Position numbers and translations under genes: made by a program. From contig NZ_CAUCSQ010000013.1 in assembly GCF_958445495.1 (NCBI RefSeq), positions 1 through 64,000 on the forward strand: DNA of 64,000 nucleotides. The letters run 5' to 3'. The DNA is from an uncultured Bacteroides sp. (GTDB lineage: Bacteria > Bacteroidota > Bacteroidia > Bacteroidales > Bacteroidaceae). Position 1 is the first letter of the stretch. Each line of letters begins with the position of its first letter. Shown piece by piece: positions 56,974 through 64,000 of the stretch. The notes beneath the pieces were generated by a model. The model searched no databases and was not told the origin of the DNA. It saw nothing but the letters and a program-made list of their open reading frames with translations.

Positions 56974-59900
56974 TTATAAACTCATTTTTACCGATAAGGA
57001 AAAGGTGCGAGAATAGGGATAATCCAGACCGCGCTCCGCACGTACTGTAGACGCCCGGAACAAATCATTGCCTGACAACTCAAAACGTAACATGCCTAAA
57101 CGGTACTTTTTCAGCCATTCCGTATTGACGTCATATCCTATCGTAAGCGAGTTGAACGTCAACACATTATAATCTTGGATAAAACGGCTTGTAGGACGAG
57201 TTGTAGCAACCATATCAGTCTGTAACTTGGCATATGGGGTACGGTCGCCTATCTGCTGCCAACGTCCGGTCAACACACGCCGGTCTACATTTTCCGAAGA
57301 AATACGCGCATTCTCAACTTTGCTCACCAATGTAGAGTTATAACGCTGTCCTCCAAATTCGTACATAAAAGTGGAGAATAGCGTAAAGTTTTTCCAACGT
57401 AAATTCAATCCGAACGTTCCTTGTGCTTTCGGTTCTTCATTTCCAATTACAACCTGGTCTGCCGAACTCCAATCATAGGTGAGAGAACCGTCTCTCTTGA
57501 TAAAGATTTCACGCCCGTCCGCCGGATTTATCCCTAAAGAACGTACTCCGAAAATGGAAGTCAAGGAGCCTCCTTCTACATATTGCAAGTGGGTATCCGC
57601 ATATTTTTCATCGGCTTTATTATACGCCTCGTCATAATCGTCATATTTTGCCAGAACCTTGTTATTATAATCTTTCAGGCTGTCTGAAATCTTCAAGATT
57701 TCATTCTTATTATGGGCCAAATTGGCAAACACGGCTACCAGCCAGTCTTTATTTTGAAAAAGATTGCTTCTCAACTGAATTTCCACACCTTTATTCATGA
57801 CTTCTCCGATATTGTCTTTATAGGTGGTAAAACCCGTAGAACTCGGCAAGGTGACATTGTTCACAAGGTCTTTTGTCTTTTTGCGATAATAAGAAAAATC
57901 CATCTGGATTAGTCCGTCCAGCATATCCACATCCAAACCGATATCCCAGTTGCCTGTCTTTTCCCATCCCAGGTTACGGTTGCCCAACGCCATTAAAGAA
58001 GCCCCGACACCGGTTTTATACCAATTATCATTTACAATCTTATACATGGTCTGTGCCTCATAAGGCGAGAAATCGACTTTACCTGTGACTCCATAGGTGG
58101 TACGTATTTTCAAGCGGTTCAGCCACTCTATTCTTTTCAGGGCTTCATAATTGTGAATGTTCAACCCCACACCGCCGGAGAAGAAAGGAGCGAAACGCTT
58201 ATCTGCACCAAACTCGGAATTGCCGTCAAAGCGTACGGAAACATCTGTCAGGTAAATATTATCATACGAATAGTTAAACGTACCTAACATACCGATTAGA
58301 CGGCTCTTCGAATCGGAAGCGGAAGGCATGCCGTGAATGGAATGCGCATATCCCGCCGATGACAAATTGCCTGAAGGAAATCCACGATACGAGATAGACA
58401 GGCCTGTTCCTGTGCTCGATGTAGCGTTCACACCTGCAAGGAAGTTCAGACTGTTTTTTTTGATATTGCGATTGTAGGATAAGGTCATCGTCGCATCCCA
58501 GGTAAGGCTGTTGCTGGTTGTAACATCCAACTCTCCCGATATTACGTTATTCAACCCCAATATATCCGAGTTCTTTTTTGAACGCGGGTCCAGAAAGTCA
58601 TTCGCTTCCGAATTTGATTTTGTAATGCTAAATTGCCCTTTCAATAACCAATGCGGAGTAATGTTCCATAAAACTTCAATATTATCTATCAATTCCCATG
58701 ACTTATCCCGGCTGTAGTTTCCTAAAGTCGCTTCATACAGAGGGTTCTCGCTCCCACTTGTTCCATTCCAGGCATAAGTGGTCTCCAAATATCTGCCATA
58801 TTCATCTTTATATTCGTCATACGGCAATTTGGAGGTATAATCGGAAAAACTGCCGTAAGGAGAATCTGCCGAATTGGTATAGGTATAAGAGAAATAGTTA
58901 CGCAGTTGAAGAGACCCTAAACGATATGTCAACGAAAGCCCGGCTGCCATACGGTCACGGAAAGATTCTTTCATCACTCCAGCATCTTTGTTATAAGACA
59001 GGTCAACTCCCCAACGCAGGTCTTCCGTACCTCCATCCAGATAAAGGCTGTGTTTATGATTGAAAACAGTGCGTAACGGCTTTGATAACCAATAGGTATT
59101 CACCCCACGAACTACGTTGTTCAGTTTTTTGTTATAAATCTCGTCCAACGAGTTTTGCTCACTAATATAATTTTCACTTTCCGGATCTGCTTTAAACAGT
59201 CCGGCAGCGACTTCTGTCTGCAGTTTTTCACGTGCATCCATCAAATTATAGTCTGTAAGATCAGGATATTCAAGCGTACCTGTAAAATTATAATTGATGT
59301 TGATTTTACCGGGCTTCGGGGCGACAGTCGTAATAACTACTACACCGTTTGCGGCACGTGAACCGTACATTGCCGTTGCAGCGGCATCTTTCAATATAGT
59401 AATGCTTTCAATACGGCTTGGGTCCATATCGTACAATTTCTGTACACTGATTTCAAATCCATCCATAATGAAAGTAGGAAGATTCGGATTGTTCTGTAAG
59501 GATGACTTAGACAAACTTTCCGCATCCAGCTCCGTCGTTCCGATACCGGAACGTCCACGGATATACAGTTCCGGCACATTGTTCGGATTTGAACCCGCCA
59601 AGTTGTTTTCCGCAATACGGAAAGACGGGTCAAAGGCTTGCAAGGCTCCCAACACATTGGTCTTTGACACGGACATCAACTGGTCTGCCGAAACGGTTAC
59701 CGAAGTTCCCGTAAAGCTGTTCTTGCTAATTTTCGCATAACCGGTCACCACGACTTCATCCAATTGCTTGGTATCCGGTTTCAGTTGAAACGTATGTGTC
59801 TTATCCAGATTCAACTTCGCTGTATTAATCTCCAACGGTTCCATCCCCACAAAAGAAATACGTATCGTCACATTTTTGTCCGAAAGTCCTAAGGAAAATT

Positions 59901-60333
59901 GTCCTTCCGCATCTGTCATTGTACCGATATTCTTGCCTTTTCCCAGAATCAGCACTGTCACACCGGGAAGCTCGGCTCCTTGTTCATCCACTACTCTAGC
60001 AGTCAAAGTACGGGTTTTCTCCTCTTGCTTTTTAATAACCACGATGCCATCTTTGGTAGCATAGGTAAATCCTCTCGGTGTCAATACCCTGTCCAATAAC
60101 GGTCCCCAAGCTTCATTGGTCGCTTTCACGGTCACAGATGATACTCCACGAAACATTTGTGAATTATAAAGCATATTAATCCCGGCTTTTTCTTTTACCG
60201 TGTTTAAAAATGTCTCCATTGACACGTCTTTCAAATCAAGGGTCACTTTATTCCCGTCAGGCGGAAGTGCCCATGCGCTCAGAATCATGCTTAACACAAG
60301 CAAGCATGACATGCAGAATCTTTTTTTCTTCAT
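56974..60333 (-). CDS. SusC/RagA-like TonB-dependent transporter with STN domain
   Basis: A 1119-residue outer-membrane transporter. After the signal (about 1-23) comes an STN domain (about 30-100; VTLDLKDVSMETFLNTVKEK), which talks to a FecR-type anti-sigma factor. Then a carboxypeptidase-regulatory-like domain (about 110-195), a TonB plug (about 205-330; ESITILKDAAATAMYGSRAANGV) and the beta-barrel. The STN domain and the sigma/FecR genes upstream give a full trans-envelope signalling chain: ligand, SusC, FecR, sigma. It starts 21 nt after the fecR stop. The barrel ends in LSVKMSL. Confidence 0.95.
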   Translation of the reverse strand: MKKKRFCMSCLLVLSMILSAWALPPDGNKVTLDLKDVSMETFLNTVKEKAGINMLYNSQMFRGVSSVTVKATNEAWGPLLDRVLTPRGFTYATKDGIVVIKKQEEKTRTLTARVVDEQGAELPGVTVLILGKGKNIGTMTDAEGQFSLGLSDKNVTIRISFVGMEPLEINTAKLNLDKTHTFQLKPDTKQLDEVVVTGYAKISKNSFTGTSVTVSADQLMSVSKTNVLGALQAFDPSFRIAENNLAGSNPNNVPELYIRGRSGIGTTELDAESLSKSSLQNNPNLPTFIMDGFEISVQKLYDMDPSRIESITILKDAAATAMYGSRAANGVVVITTVAPKPGKININYNFTGTLEYPDLTDYNLMDAREKLQTEVAAGLFKADPESENYISEQNSLDEIYNKKLNNVVRGVNTYWLSKPLRTVFNHKHSLYLDGGTEDLRWGVDLSYNKDAGVMKESFRDRMAAGLSLTYRLGSLQLRNYFSYTYTNSADSPYGSFSDYTSKLPYDEYKDEYGRYLETTYAWNGTSGSENPLYEATLGNYSRDKSWELIDNIEVLWNITPHWLLKGQFSITKSNSEANDFLDPRSKKNSDILGLNNVISGELDVTTSNSLTWDATMTLSYNRNIKKNSLNFLAGVNATSSTGTGLSISYRGFPSGNLSSAGYAHSIHGMPSASDSKSRLIGMLGTFNYSYDNIYLTDVSVRFDGNSEFGADKRFAPFFSGGVGLNIHNYEALKRIEWLNRLKIRTTYGVTGKVDFSPYEAQTMYKIVNDNWYKTGVGASLMALGNRNLGWEKTGNWDIGLDVDMLDGLIQMDFSYYRKKTKDLVNNVTLPSSTGFTTYKDNIGEVMNKGVEIQLRSNLFQNKDWLVAVFANLAHNKNEILKISDSLKDYNNKVLAKYDDYDEAYNKADEKYADTHLQYVEGGSLTSIFGVRSLGINPADGREIFIKRDGSLTYDWSSADQVVIGNEEPKAQGTFGLNLRWKNFTLFSTFMYEFGGQRYNSTLVSKVENARISSENVDRRVLTGRWQQIGDRTPYAKLQTDMVATTRPTSRFIQDYNVLTFNSLTIGYDVNTEWLKKYRLGMLRFELSGNDLFRASTVRAERGLDYPYSRTFSLSVKMSL

Positions 60334-60354
60334 AATTTTAATTAAAACTCAATA

Positions 60355-61551
60355 TTACTCATTCTCATATATCAAAATATTTCTTCCGTTTATCTGATAG
60401 TAGATGTCGCCGGTAATCTCTAAAGCATCAAGAAAAGTATTGATTGTACTATATCGTTTCAGATTTCCACTATATGTCAGGTTACGTAAAGCAGGGGTTT
60501 CATAATATACACAGACATCATACCAACGTTCAAAAGCTTGCATAATCTCTTCCAGAGTTTTGTTGTGGAATACGTATTCACCTTTTACCCAACCGATACA
60601 TTCCTCTACATCGACAAACCGTTTTTCCAACCTGCCGTCAGCAAACACCGCTTGCTCGCCGGGTGATAATGTAACGGTTTTTTGCGAGGGGGTCAGGCAA
60701 CTTACCTTTCCATTTACCAGAGTTGCATAACATGCTTTCGCATCATTATAAGCGTTTACATTGAACTCTGTCCCATGTACCATAATCTCACCGAAATTCG
60801 TTTTGACAATAAAAGGATGTTCTTTGTCTTCTTTCACCCGGAAATACCCTTCTCCTTCCAAAAGGACAACTCTGCGCTTCTCTGCAAAACGAACGGGGTA
60901 AGTCAACTTGGAACCGGCATTCAAGTGAACCAGAGTGCCATCTGCAAGCACAACCGTATTTTCACCTCCACGCGGTATCACAAGTACATTTGACTGCACG
61001 GCACTCTCATCCGTATTTTCTTCTTCCTCTTGTACCACTACAGTAGGCTGGTAAGATAGGATTCCTTTTTGGTATTTCACATGAACACCGTCCACCACCA
61101 CATCCACATCTTTCTTATGTACGTCGATTACACTGCCGTCAGGCAAGGTTAACTGCGCCTGTTGAATTCCGGGTTGAATCAGGGTTCTCCCCTTTCCTTC
61201 TTCCACCGAATAATTGCTCAACAGATAAAATGAAAGGCCGACAGCCAAGACGACAATAGCCGCGGCAACAGACCACCCAATCCGGAAAAATGAAGATTTC
61301 TGTTCTGGTTTCTTTATTCGTCCGATTCTCTGAAGGAAGGATTGATAAGCGCTCTCCGACGAATAATACCTATATTCCCCGAACGCCTCTTTCAAGGTTC
61401 TGCCATCTTGTAGTTGTTCATACACTTTTTGTAAGTCCGGGCATTCCGCCAACCGTTTTTCAAGTTCATACCGCTCCGCTTCATTCGCTTCTCCCTGAAG
61501 GAATTTCCTCATCAAAACAGCATCTTGATACAGATTTTCGAACTTATTCAT
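60355..61551 (-). CDS. FecR-type anti-sigma factor with DUF4974
   Basis: A 398-residue inner-membrane protein. The cytoplasmic N-terminus (1-85) binds the sigma factor. One membrane segment (about 88-108; SVAAAIVVLAVGLSFYLLS) is followed by the periplasmic FecR domain (about 190-300; RGGENTVVLADGTLVHLNAG) and C-terminal DUF4974 (about 320-395; FHNKTLEEIMQAFERWYDV), the part that contacts the STN domain of SusC. It lies 250 nt after the sigma gene. Confidence 0.94.
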   Translation of the reverse strand: MNKFENLYQDAVLMRKFLQGEANEAERYELEKRLAECPDLQKVYEQLQDGRTLKEAFGEYRYYSSESAYQSFLQRIGRIKKPEQKSSFFRIGWSVAAAIVVLAVGLSFYLLSNYSVEEGKGRTLIQPGIQQAQLTLPDGSVIDVHKKDVDVVVDGVHVKYQKGILSYQPTVVVQEEEENTDESAVQSNVLVIPRGGENTVVLADGTLVHLNAGSKLTYPVRFAEKRRVVLLEGEGYFRVKEDKEHPFIVKTNFGEIMVHGTEFNVNAYNDAKACYATLVNGKVSCLTPSQKTVTLSPGEQAVFADGRLEKRFVDVEECIGWVKGEYVFHNKTLEEIMQAFERWYDVCVYYETPALRNLTYSGNLKRYSTINTFLDALEITGDIYYQINGRNILIYENE

Positions 61552-61801
61552 CTTATTATTTATTTTTTAATTAAATTGCAATTTCACCCTAGCTTCATAT
61601 TAATTATACATAAACCATTAAAAAGGGTGACAAAAAGACGAAGTTTTTTCATAACAAAAGTATTTAAAGTAAGATTTATCAAAAAAGAAGATGACATTAT
61701 GATAGCAAAATGCAGTTCAATTATTCCTTCTTCATAAAAAGAACAACTCCTAAGCTATCAATAAAGGGAGAAATAAATATCAAATTGATTCGATTCCTTT
61801 T
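61552..61801. other. 250-bp gap between sigma and FecR genes
   Basis: AT-rich with no TAnnTTTG box. TCACCCT (61584-61590) and AGGGTGA (61624-61630) form a 7-bp inverted repeat. It may hold a promoter recognised by the neighbouring ECF sigma factor, but none could be identified. Confidence 0.35.
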
Positions 61802-62368
61802 TTAGAAAAATAAACAGAGAATTATGGTATAAGTCGAATCTCCCAACTTTTCACGTAGAAACTTATAGCTACGGCTTTTTTGAGTTTTAACCGTATTAAT
61901 GCTTATTTCCAAACGTTCTGCTATTTCTTCCCAAATATATCCCTCAATCCTCAATAGAATGATTCGGCGCTGTTCAGCAGGCAGCGCTTCAATATAAAAA
62001 TATAACTGACGGATGATTTCCTCTTTTACCGTCAATGCATAAACCATATCTTCGTCTTGTGCATCATCTTCGGCAAGGGAACTTAATATACTATCATGGA
62101 TTTGATTATTGCGAATGTATAATAAAGCGTTATTATAACAAGCGCGATAGAGGTAATTAGTTAGTTCTTTTATATCGGAGAAAGTACGCTTACCTTCCCA
62201 AACGGATATAAAAACTTCCTGTACCAAATCTTCCACTGCATCCGGAAGCGGCAATATCTTGGAGACATAAACACATAGAGCAGCATAAAAACGACCGTAG
62301 AAATCGCCCCATATCCTTTCATCCTTTCGGTTGACTCCTGCTACTATGACGTCAATCTTATCACTCAT
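61802..62368 (-). CDS. ECF RNA polymerase sigma factor (sigma-70 family, Bacteroides type)
   Basis: A 188-residue ECF sigma factor. Region 2 lies at about 22-90 (FYAALCVYVSKILPL, then DAVEDLVQEVFISVWE, which binds core and the -10 element), and region 4 at about 125-180 (LPAEQRRIILLRI, then EEIAERLEISINTVKTQKSR, a helix-turn-helix for the -35 element). It precedes FecR and the STN-type SusC, so it should switch on the importer-protease operon when the substrate is bound. A TATATTTG box lies 80 nt upstream. Confidence 0.94.
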   Translation of the reverse strand: MSDKIDVIVAGVNRKDERIWGDFYGRFYAALCVYVSKILPLPDAVEDLVQEVFISVWEGKRTFSDIKELTNYLYRACYNNALLYIRNNQIHDSILSSLAEDDAQDEDMVYALTVKEEIIRQLYFYIEALPAEQRRIILLRIEGYIWEEIAERLEISINTVKTQKSRSYKFLREKLGDSTYTIILCLFF

Positions 62369-62448
62369 ATTGTCACTTATTCATCAAATAAAGAAACAGA
62401 ACTCGCAAAAAACGTTATAATCACTTACTATACCGATATTTACGAATG

Positions 62449-62456
62449 CAAATATA
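62449..62456 (-). promoter_or_regulatory. -7 box for the sigma-factor operon
   Basis: On the minus strand TATATTTG, matching TAnnTTTG, 80 nt upstream of the sigma-factor ATG. Confidence 0.5.
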
Positions 62457-62908
62457 TCGTTTTTTTCAGAAACCGCAGCCCTGCTCCCTACAAAAAAGAA
62501 AATAAATAAAGCCGTATGCTCAAGATTTGATTTTCCCGCCACTCCTCATACGATGATATCAATTCCGGCACATTAAACCAGGAACATTTTCATCCCTATA
62601 AAGTTCAAATGATATTCATTCACAATAAGGGAAAGAAAAAATGCTCAGTTACCATACGTTTTCTTCAGGAACCGATATAAAAGCAAAAAAAATGGAAAAA
62701 CAGCCGCCCGTATAAAAAGTATTCCAGATATGCCCAAAGACAATACCGTAACCAAACCAATCCTTTACAGCCGATTATTTATTCAATACGGAAAAAGAAC
62801 CTCATCCAGGCAAGTAAAATATTCGCTTTATTGAAAACAAAACCACATATCATATCACCTCTAACGAAATGAACAAAAAGAAATCTGCCGGGGAATAAAA
62901 AAGGATAT

Positions 62909-63141
62909 AAAAAAAGAGCGAATCATTCCGCTCCATCTTAAAGAATCCCCATAAATGGGATTCTTCTTTTTCATCTTTCATTTACTTGTTTCCTGAAAAC
63001 TAACTTTTTACTAATACCTAAATAAAACAATCTTTTTCCTAAAAACTAACCTTAAAATCTAAATACCTTCAATTTTATAAACTAATACCTTTTAATTATT
63101 ACCTTTTTCTAATACCTAAAAAACTTAAGCAGTTTCACAAC
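62909..63141 (-). ncRNA. candidate small RNA with AGGTATTAG repeats
   Basis: A complete transcription unit without a long reading frame. The promoter is a TAACTTTG box with a TTG 19 nt upstream (63148-63177). The roughly 230-nt body is very AT-rich and repeats AGGTATTAG three times plus close variants, and a GTTAGTTTT(T/C)AGGAAA word twice. It ends in two hairpins, AAGAATCCC...GGGATTCTT-like (62941-62965) and GAGCGGA/TTCGCTC (62933-62916) with a four-base loop, then seven T. The family was not recognised. A 43-codon frame (62850-62981) with an AGGA ribosome site crosses the terminator and is a weaker alternative. Confidence 0.5.
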
Positions 63142-63147
63142 TACGCT

Positions 63148-63177
63148 GCAAAGTTATAGCTGTTTTGAAATATGACA
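63148..63177 (-). promoter_or_regulatory. promoter of the candidate small RNA
   Basis: On the minus strand ATTG, a 19-nt spacer, then TAACTTTG: both elements and the spacing match the Bacteroides TTTG-N19-21-TAnnTTTG pattern. Confidence 0.6.
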
Positions 63178-63235
63178 ATAGTTATTATGCTAAAAAACAT
63201 ATTTTAGCCTATTTTTTTGACTTACATCAAGAAAA

Positions 63236-63284
63236 GGAAAACAATTCTGGCTGCAAATCTGTATTTCAGCTTGAATTGTTTTCC
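63236..63284. repeat. long hairpin, 12-bp perfect outer stem
   Basis: GGAAAACAATTC (63236-63247) and its exact complement (63273-63284), with an inner GCTG...CAGC and AAAT...ATTT pairing continuing the stem. The whole element folds into a single rod. No gene end is near it; the function is unknown. Confidence 0.55.
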
Positions 63285-63554
63285 TCACAGACTAAATCTG
63301 CCTTTTCACTTCTATTTCACCGAAAGACCCGTTGATTTTCAAACTTACAAAAAGAAAGTATATTTATAATTAAGCATTCAAAACGGAATATTTGACAAGG
63401 AAATAAACAAATAATAGAACATAAATATCAACATCATAAACAATTTGCAGATTACCAACCGGAAAATTCTGCAATTTTTTAAAACTATCCGAATTTCCGT
63501 CCGGATTTTCAGAAGCAAGAATAGTCAAGAGATACAACTCTCATAACTTTTCCG

Positions 63555-63562
63555 TAACTTTG
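63555..63562 (+). promoter_or_regulatory. -7 box for mnmG
   Basis: TAACTTTG, matching TAnnTTTG, 27 nt before the mnmG ATG at 63590. Confidence 0.55.
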
Positions 63563-63589
63563 CACCGTTTGATAATAAATAAGATAGGA

Positions 63590-64000
63590 ATGGATTTTAA
63601 GTATGACGTTATCGTAATCGGTGCCGGCCATGCAGGTTGTGAAGCGGCAGCCGCAGCAGCAAATTTAGGTTCCAAAACTTGTCTCATCACAATGGATATG
63701 AACAAGATTGGGCAAATGAGTTGTAATCCTGCCGTAGGAGGAATTGCCAAAGGGCAGATAGTACGTGAGATAGATGCATTAGGCGGGCAAATGGGACTGA
63801 TAACAGATGAAACGGCAATCCAGTTTCGAATCTTAAACCGGTCAAAAGGTCCTGCCATGTGGAGTCCCCGCGCCCAATGCGACCGCGCCAAATTTATCTG
63901 GGCATGGCGCGAAAAACTTGAAAACACTCCCAATCTTCACATCTGGCAAGATACCGTATGTAAACTTCTTGTGGAAAACGGAGAAGTAATCGGACTTGTT
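63590..64000 (+). CDS. mnmG: tRNA uridine-5-carboxymethylaminomethyl modification enzyme MnmG, N-terminal part
   Basis: The first 137 codons of MnmG (GidA); the gene runs off the window (full proteins are about 620 residues). The FAD dinucleotide-binding motif is GAGHAGCEAA (about residues 11-20), followed by MSCNPAVGGIAKGQIVREID and SKGPAMWSPRAQCDR, all highly conserved. With MnmE it installs the cmnm5 group on U34 of several tRNAs. The start ATG at 63590 follows an AGGA site. It is a housekeeping gene; in several Bacteroidota it lies next to ybeY, here 16 kb away. Confidence 0.97.
   Translation, partial: MDFKYDVIVIGAGHAGCEAAAAAANLGSKTCLITMDMNKIGQMSCNPAVGGIAKGQIVREIDALGGQMGLITDETAIQFRILNRSKGPAMWSPRAQCDRAKFIWAWREKLENTPNLHIWQDTVCKLLVENGEVIGLV

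Larger units (their letters stand above)
62369..63589. other. 1.2-kb gene-free stretch before mnmG
   Basis: AT-rich. It contains the sigma promoter box (62449), about 450 bp with nothing recognisable, a probable minus-strand small RNA (62909-63141) with its own promoter, a long hairpin (63236-63284) and the mnmG promoter box (63555). Confidence 0.6.

Noticed and set aside
62850..63141. 6S RNA, tmRNA or RNase P RNA as the identity of the small RNA
   Set aside because: The body is AT-rich and mostly unpaired apart from the 3' hairpins, and no landmark of these RNAs (open bubble with long closed stems, tag reading frame, conserved P4 core) could be recognised.
1..64000. CRISPR array, tRNA, insertion sequence or prophage
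   Set aside because: No regularly spaced repeats, cloverleaf-like segments, transposase, integrase or phage structural genes were seen.

Overview
The window reads as chromosomal DNA of a gut Bacteroides species (Bacteroidota). SusC/SusD pairs, a hybrid two-component system (HTCS), lipoprotein glycoside hydrolases, an ECF sigma/FecR pair and many TAnnTTTG promoter boxes with AT-rich leaders are all typical of that genus. No tRNA, rRNA, CRISPR array, transposase or integrase was seen. About 30 intact genes, one 3'-truncated gene (mnmG at the right edge) and two gene relics are supported.

Left part (1-11.8 kb): an M16 peptidase; a tight three-gene run (LOG-family phosphoribohydrolase, single-domain arabinose-5-phosphate isomerase, PfkB kinase); a membrane-anchored DUF6377 regulator; a 1.2-kb gene-poor stretch with a gene relic and a 36-bp perfect palindrome; a GH76-GH125 alpha-1,6-mannan pair; an internally deleted tyrosine-phosphatase relic; and a DEAD-box RNA helicase.

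Centre (11.8-39.3 kb): a large polysaccharide utilization locus (PUL), all on the plus strand. It encodes GH76, GH43-discoidin-FN3, GH3, SusC, SusD, a DUF1735-discoidin surface glycan-binding protein, a second GH76 (lipoprotein), an SGNH esterase with three Ig-like repeats, an atypical GH28, a GH97 with the retaining alpha-galactosidase signature, a 1419-residue GH2 beta-galactosidase and an HTCS. Its three transcription starts (before GH76, GH3 and GH97) each carry the same arrangement: ATGACAT and ATGTCAT (GTGACAT in one copy) exactly 48 bp apart, followed 31-32 nt later by a TAnnTTTG box. This is the probable HTCS operator. The enzyme set predicts an alpha-1,6-mannan backbone decorated with galactose and acyl groups, an unusual combination with GH28.

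Right part (39.3-64 kb): a housekeeping block (S46 dipeptidyl-peptidase, DUF389 protein, polysaccharide flippase and RuvB on minus; SpmA-SpmB fusion and YbeY on plus). Then comes a minus-strand operon: ECF sigma, FecR anti-sigma, STN-type SusC, SusD, DUF4843 lipoprotein, PKD-like lipoprotein, and two tandem DUF5117-type metalloproteases, ending at a strong terminator. The first protease keeps HExxHxxxxxH. The second has lost every zinc ligand and the catalytic Glu, so the operon appears to encode an enzyme/pseudoenzyme pair linked to an outer-membrane importer. Between the sigma gene and mnmG is a 1.2-kb gene-free stretch that carries a probable small RNA with its own promoter and terminator, plus a long hairpin.
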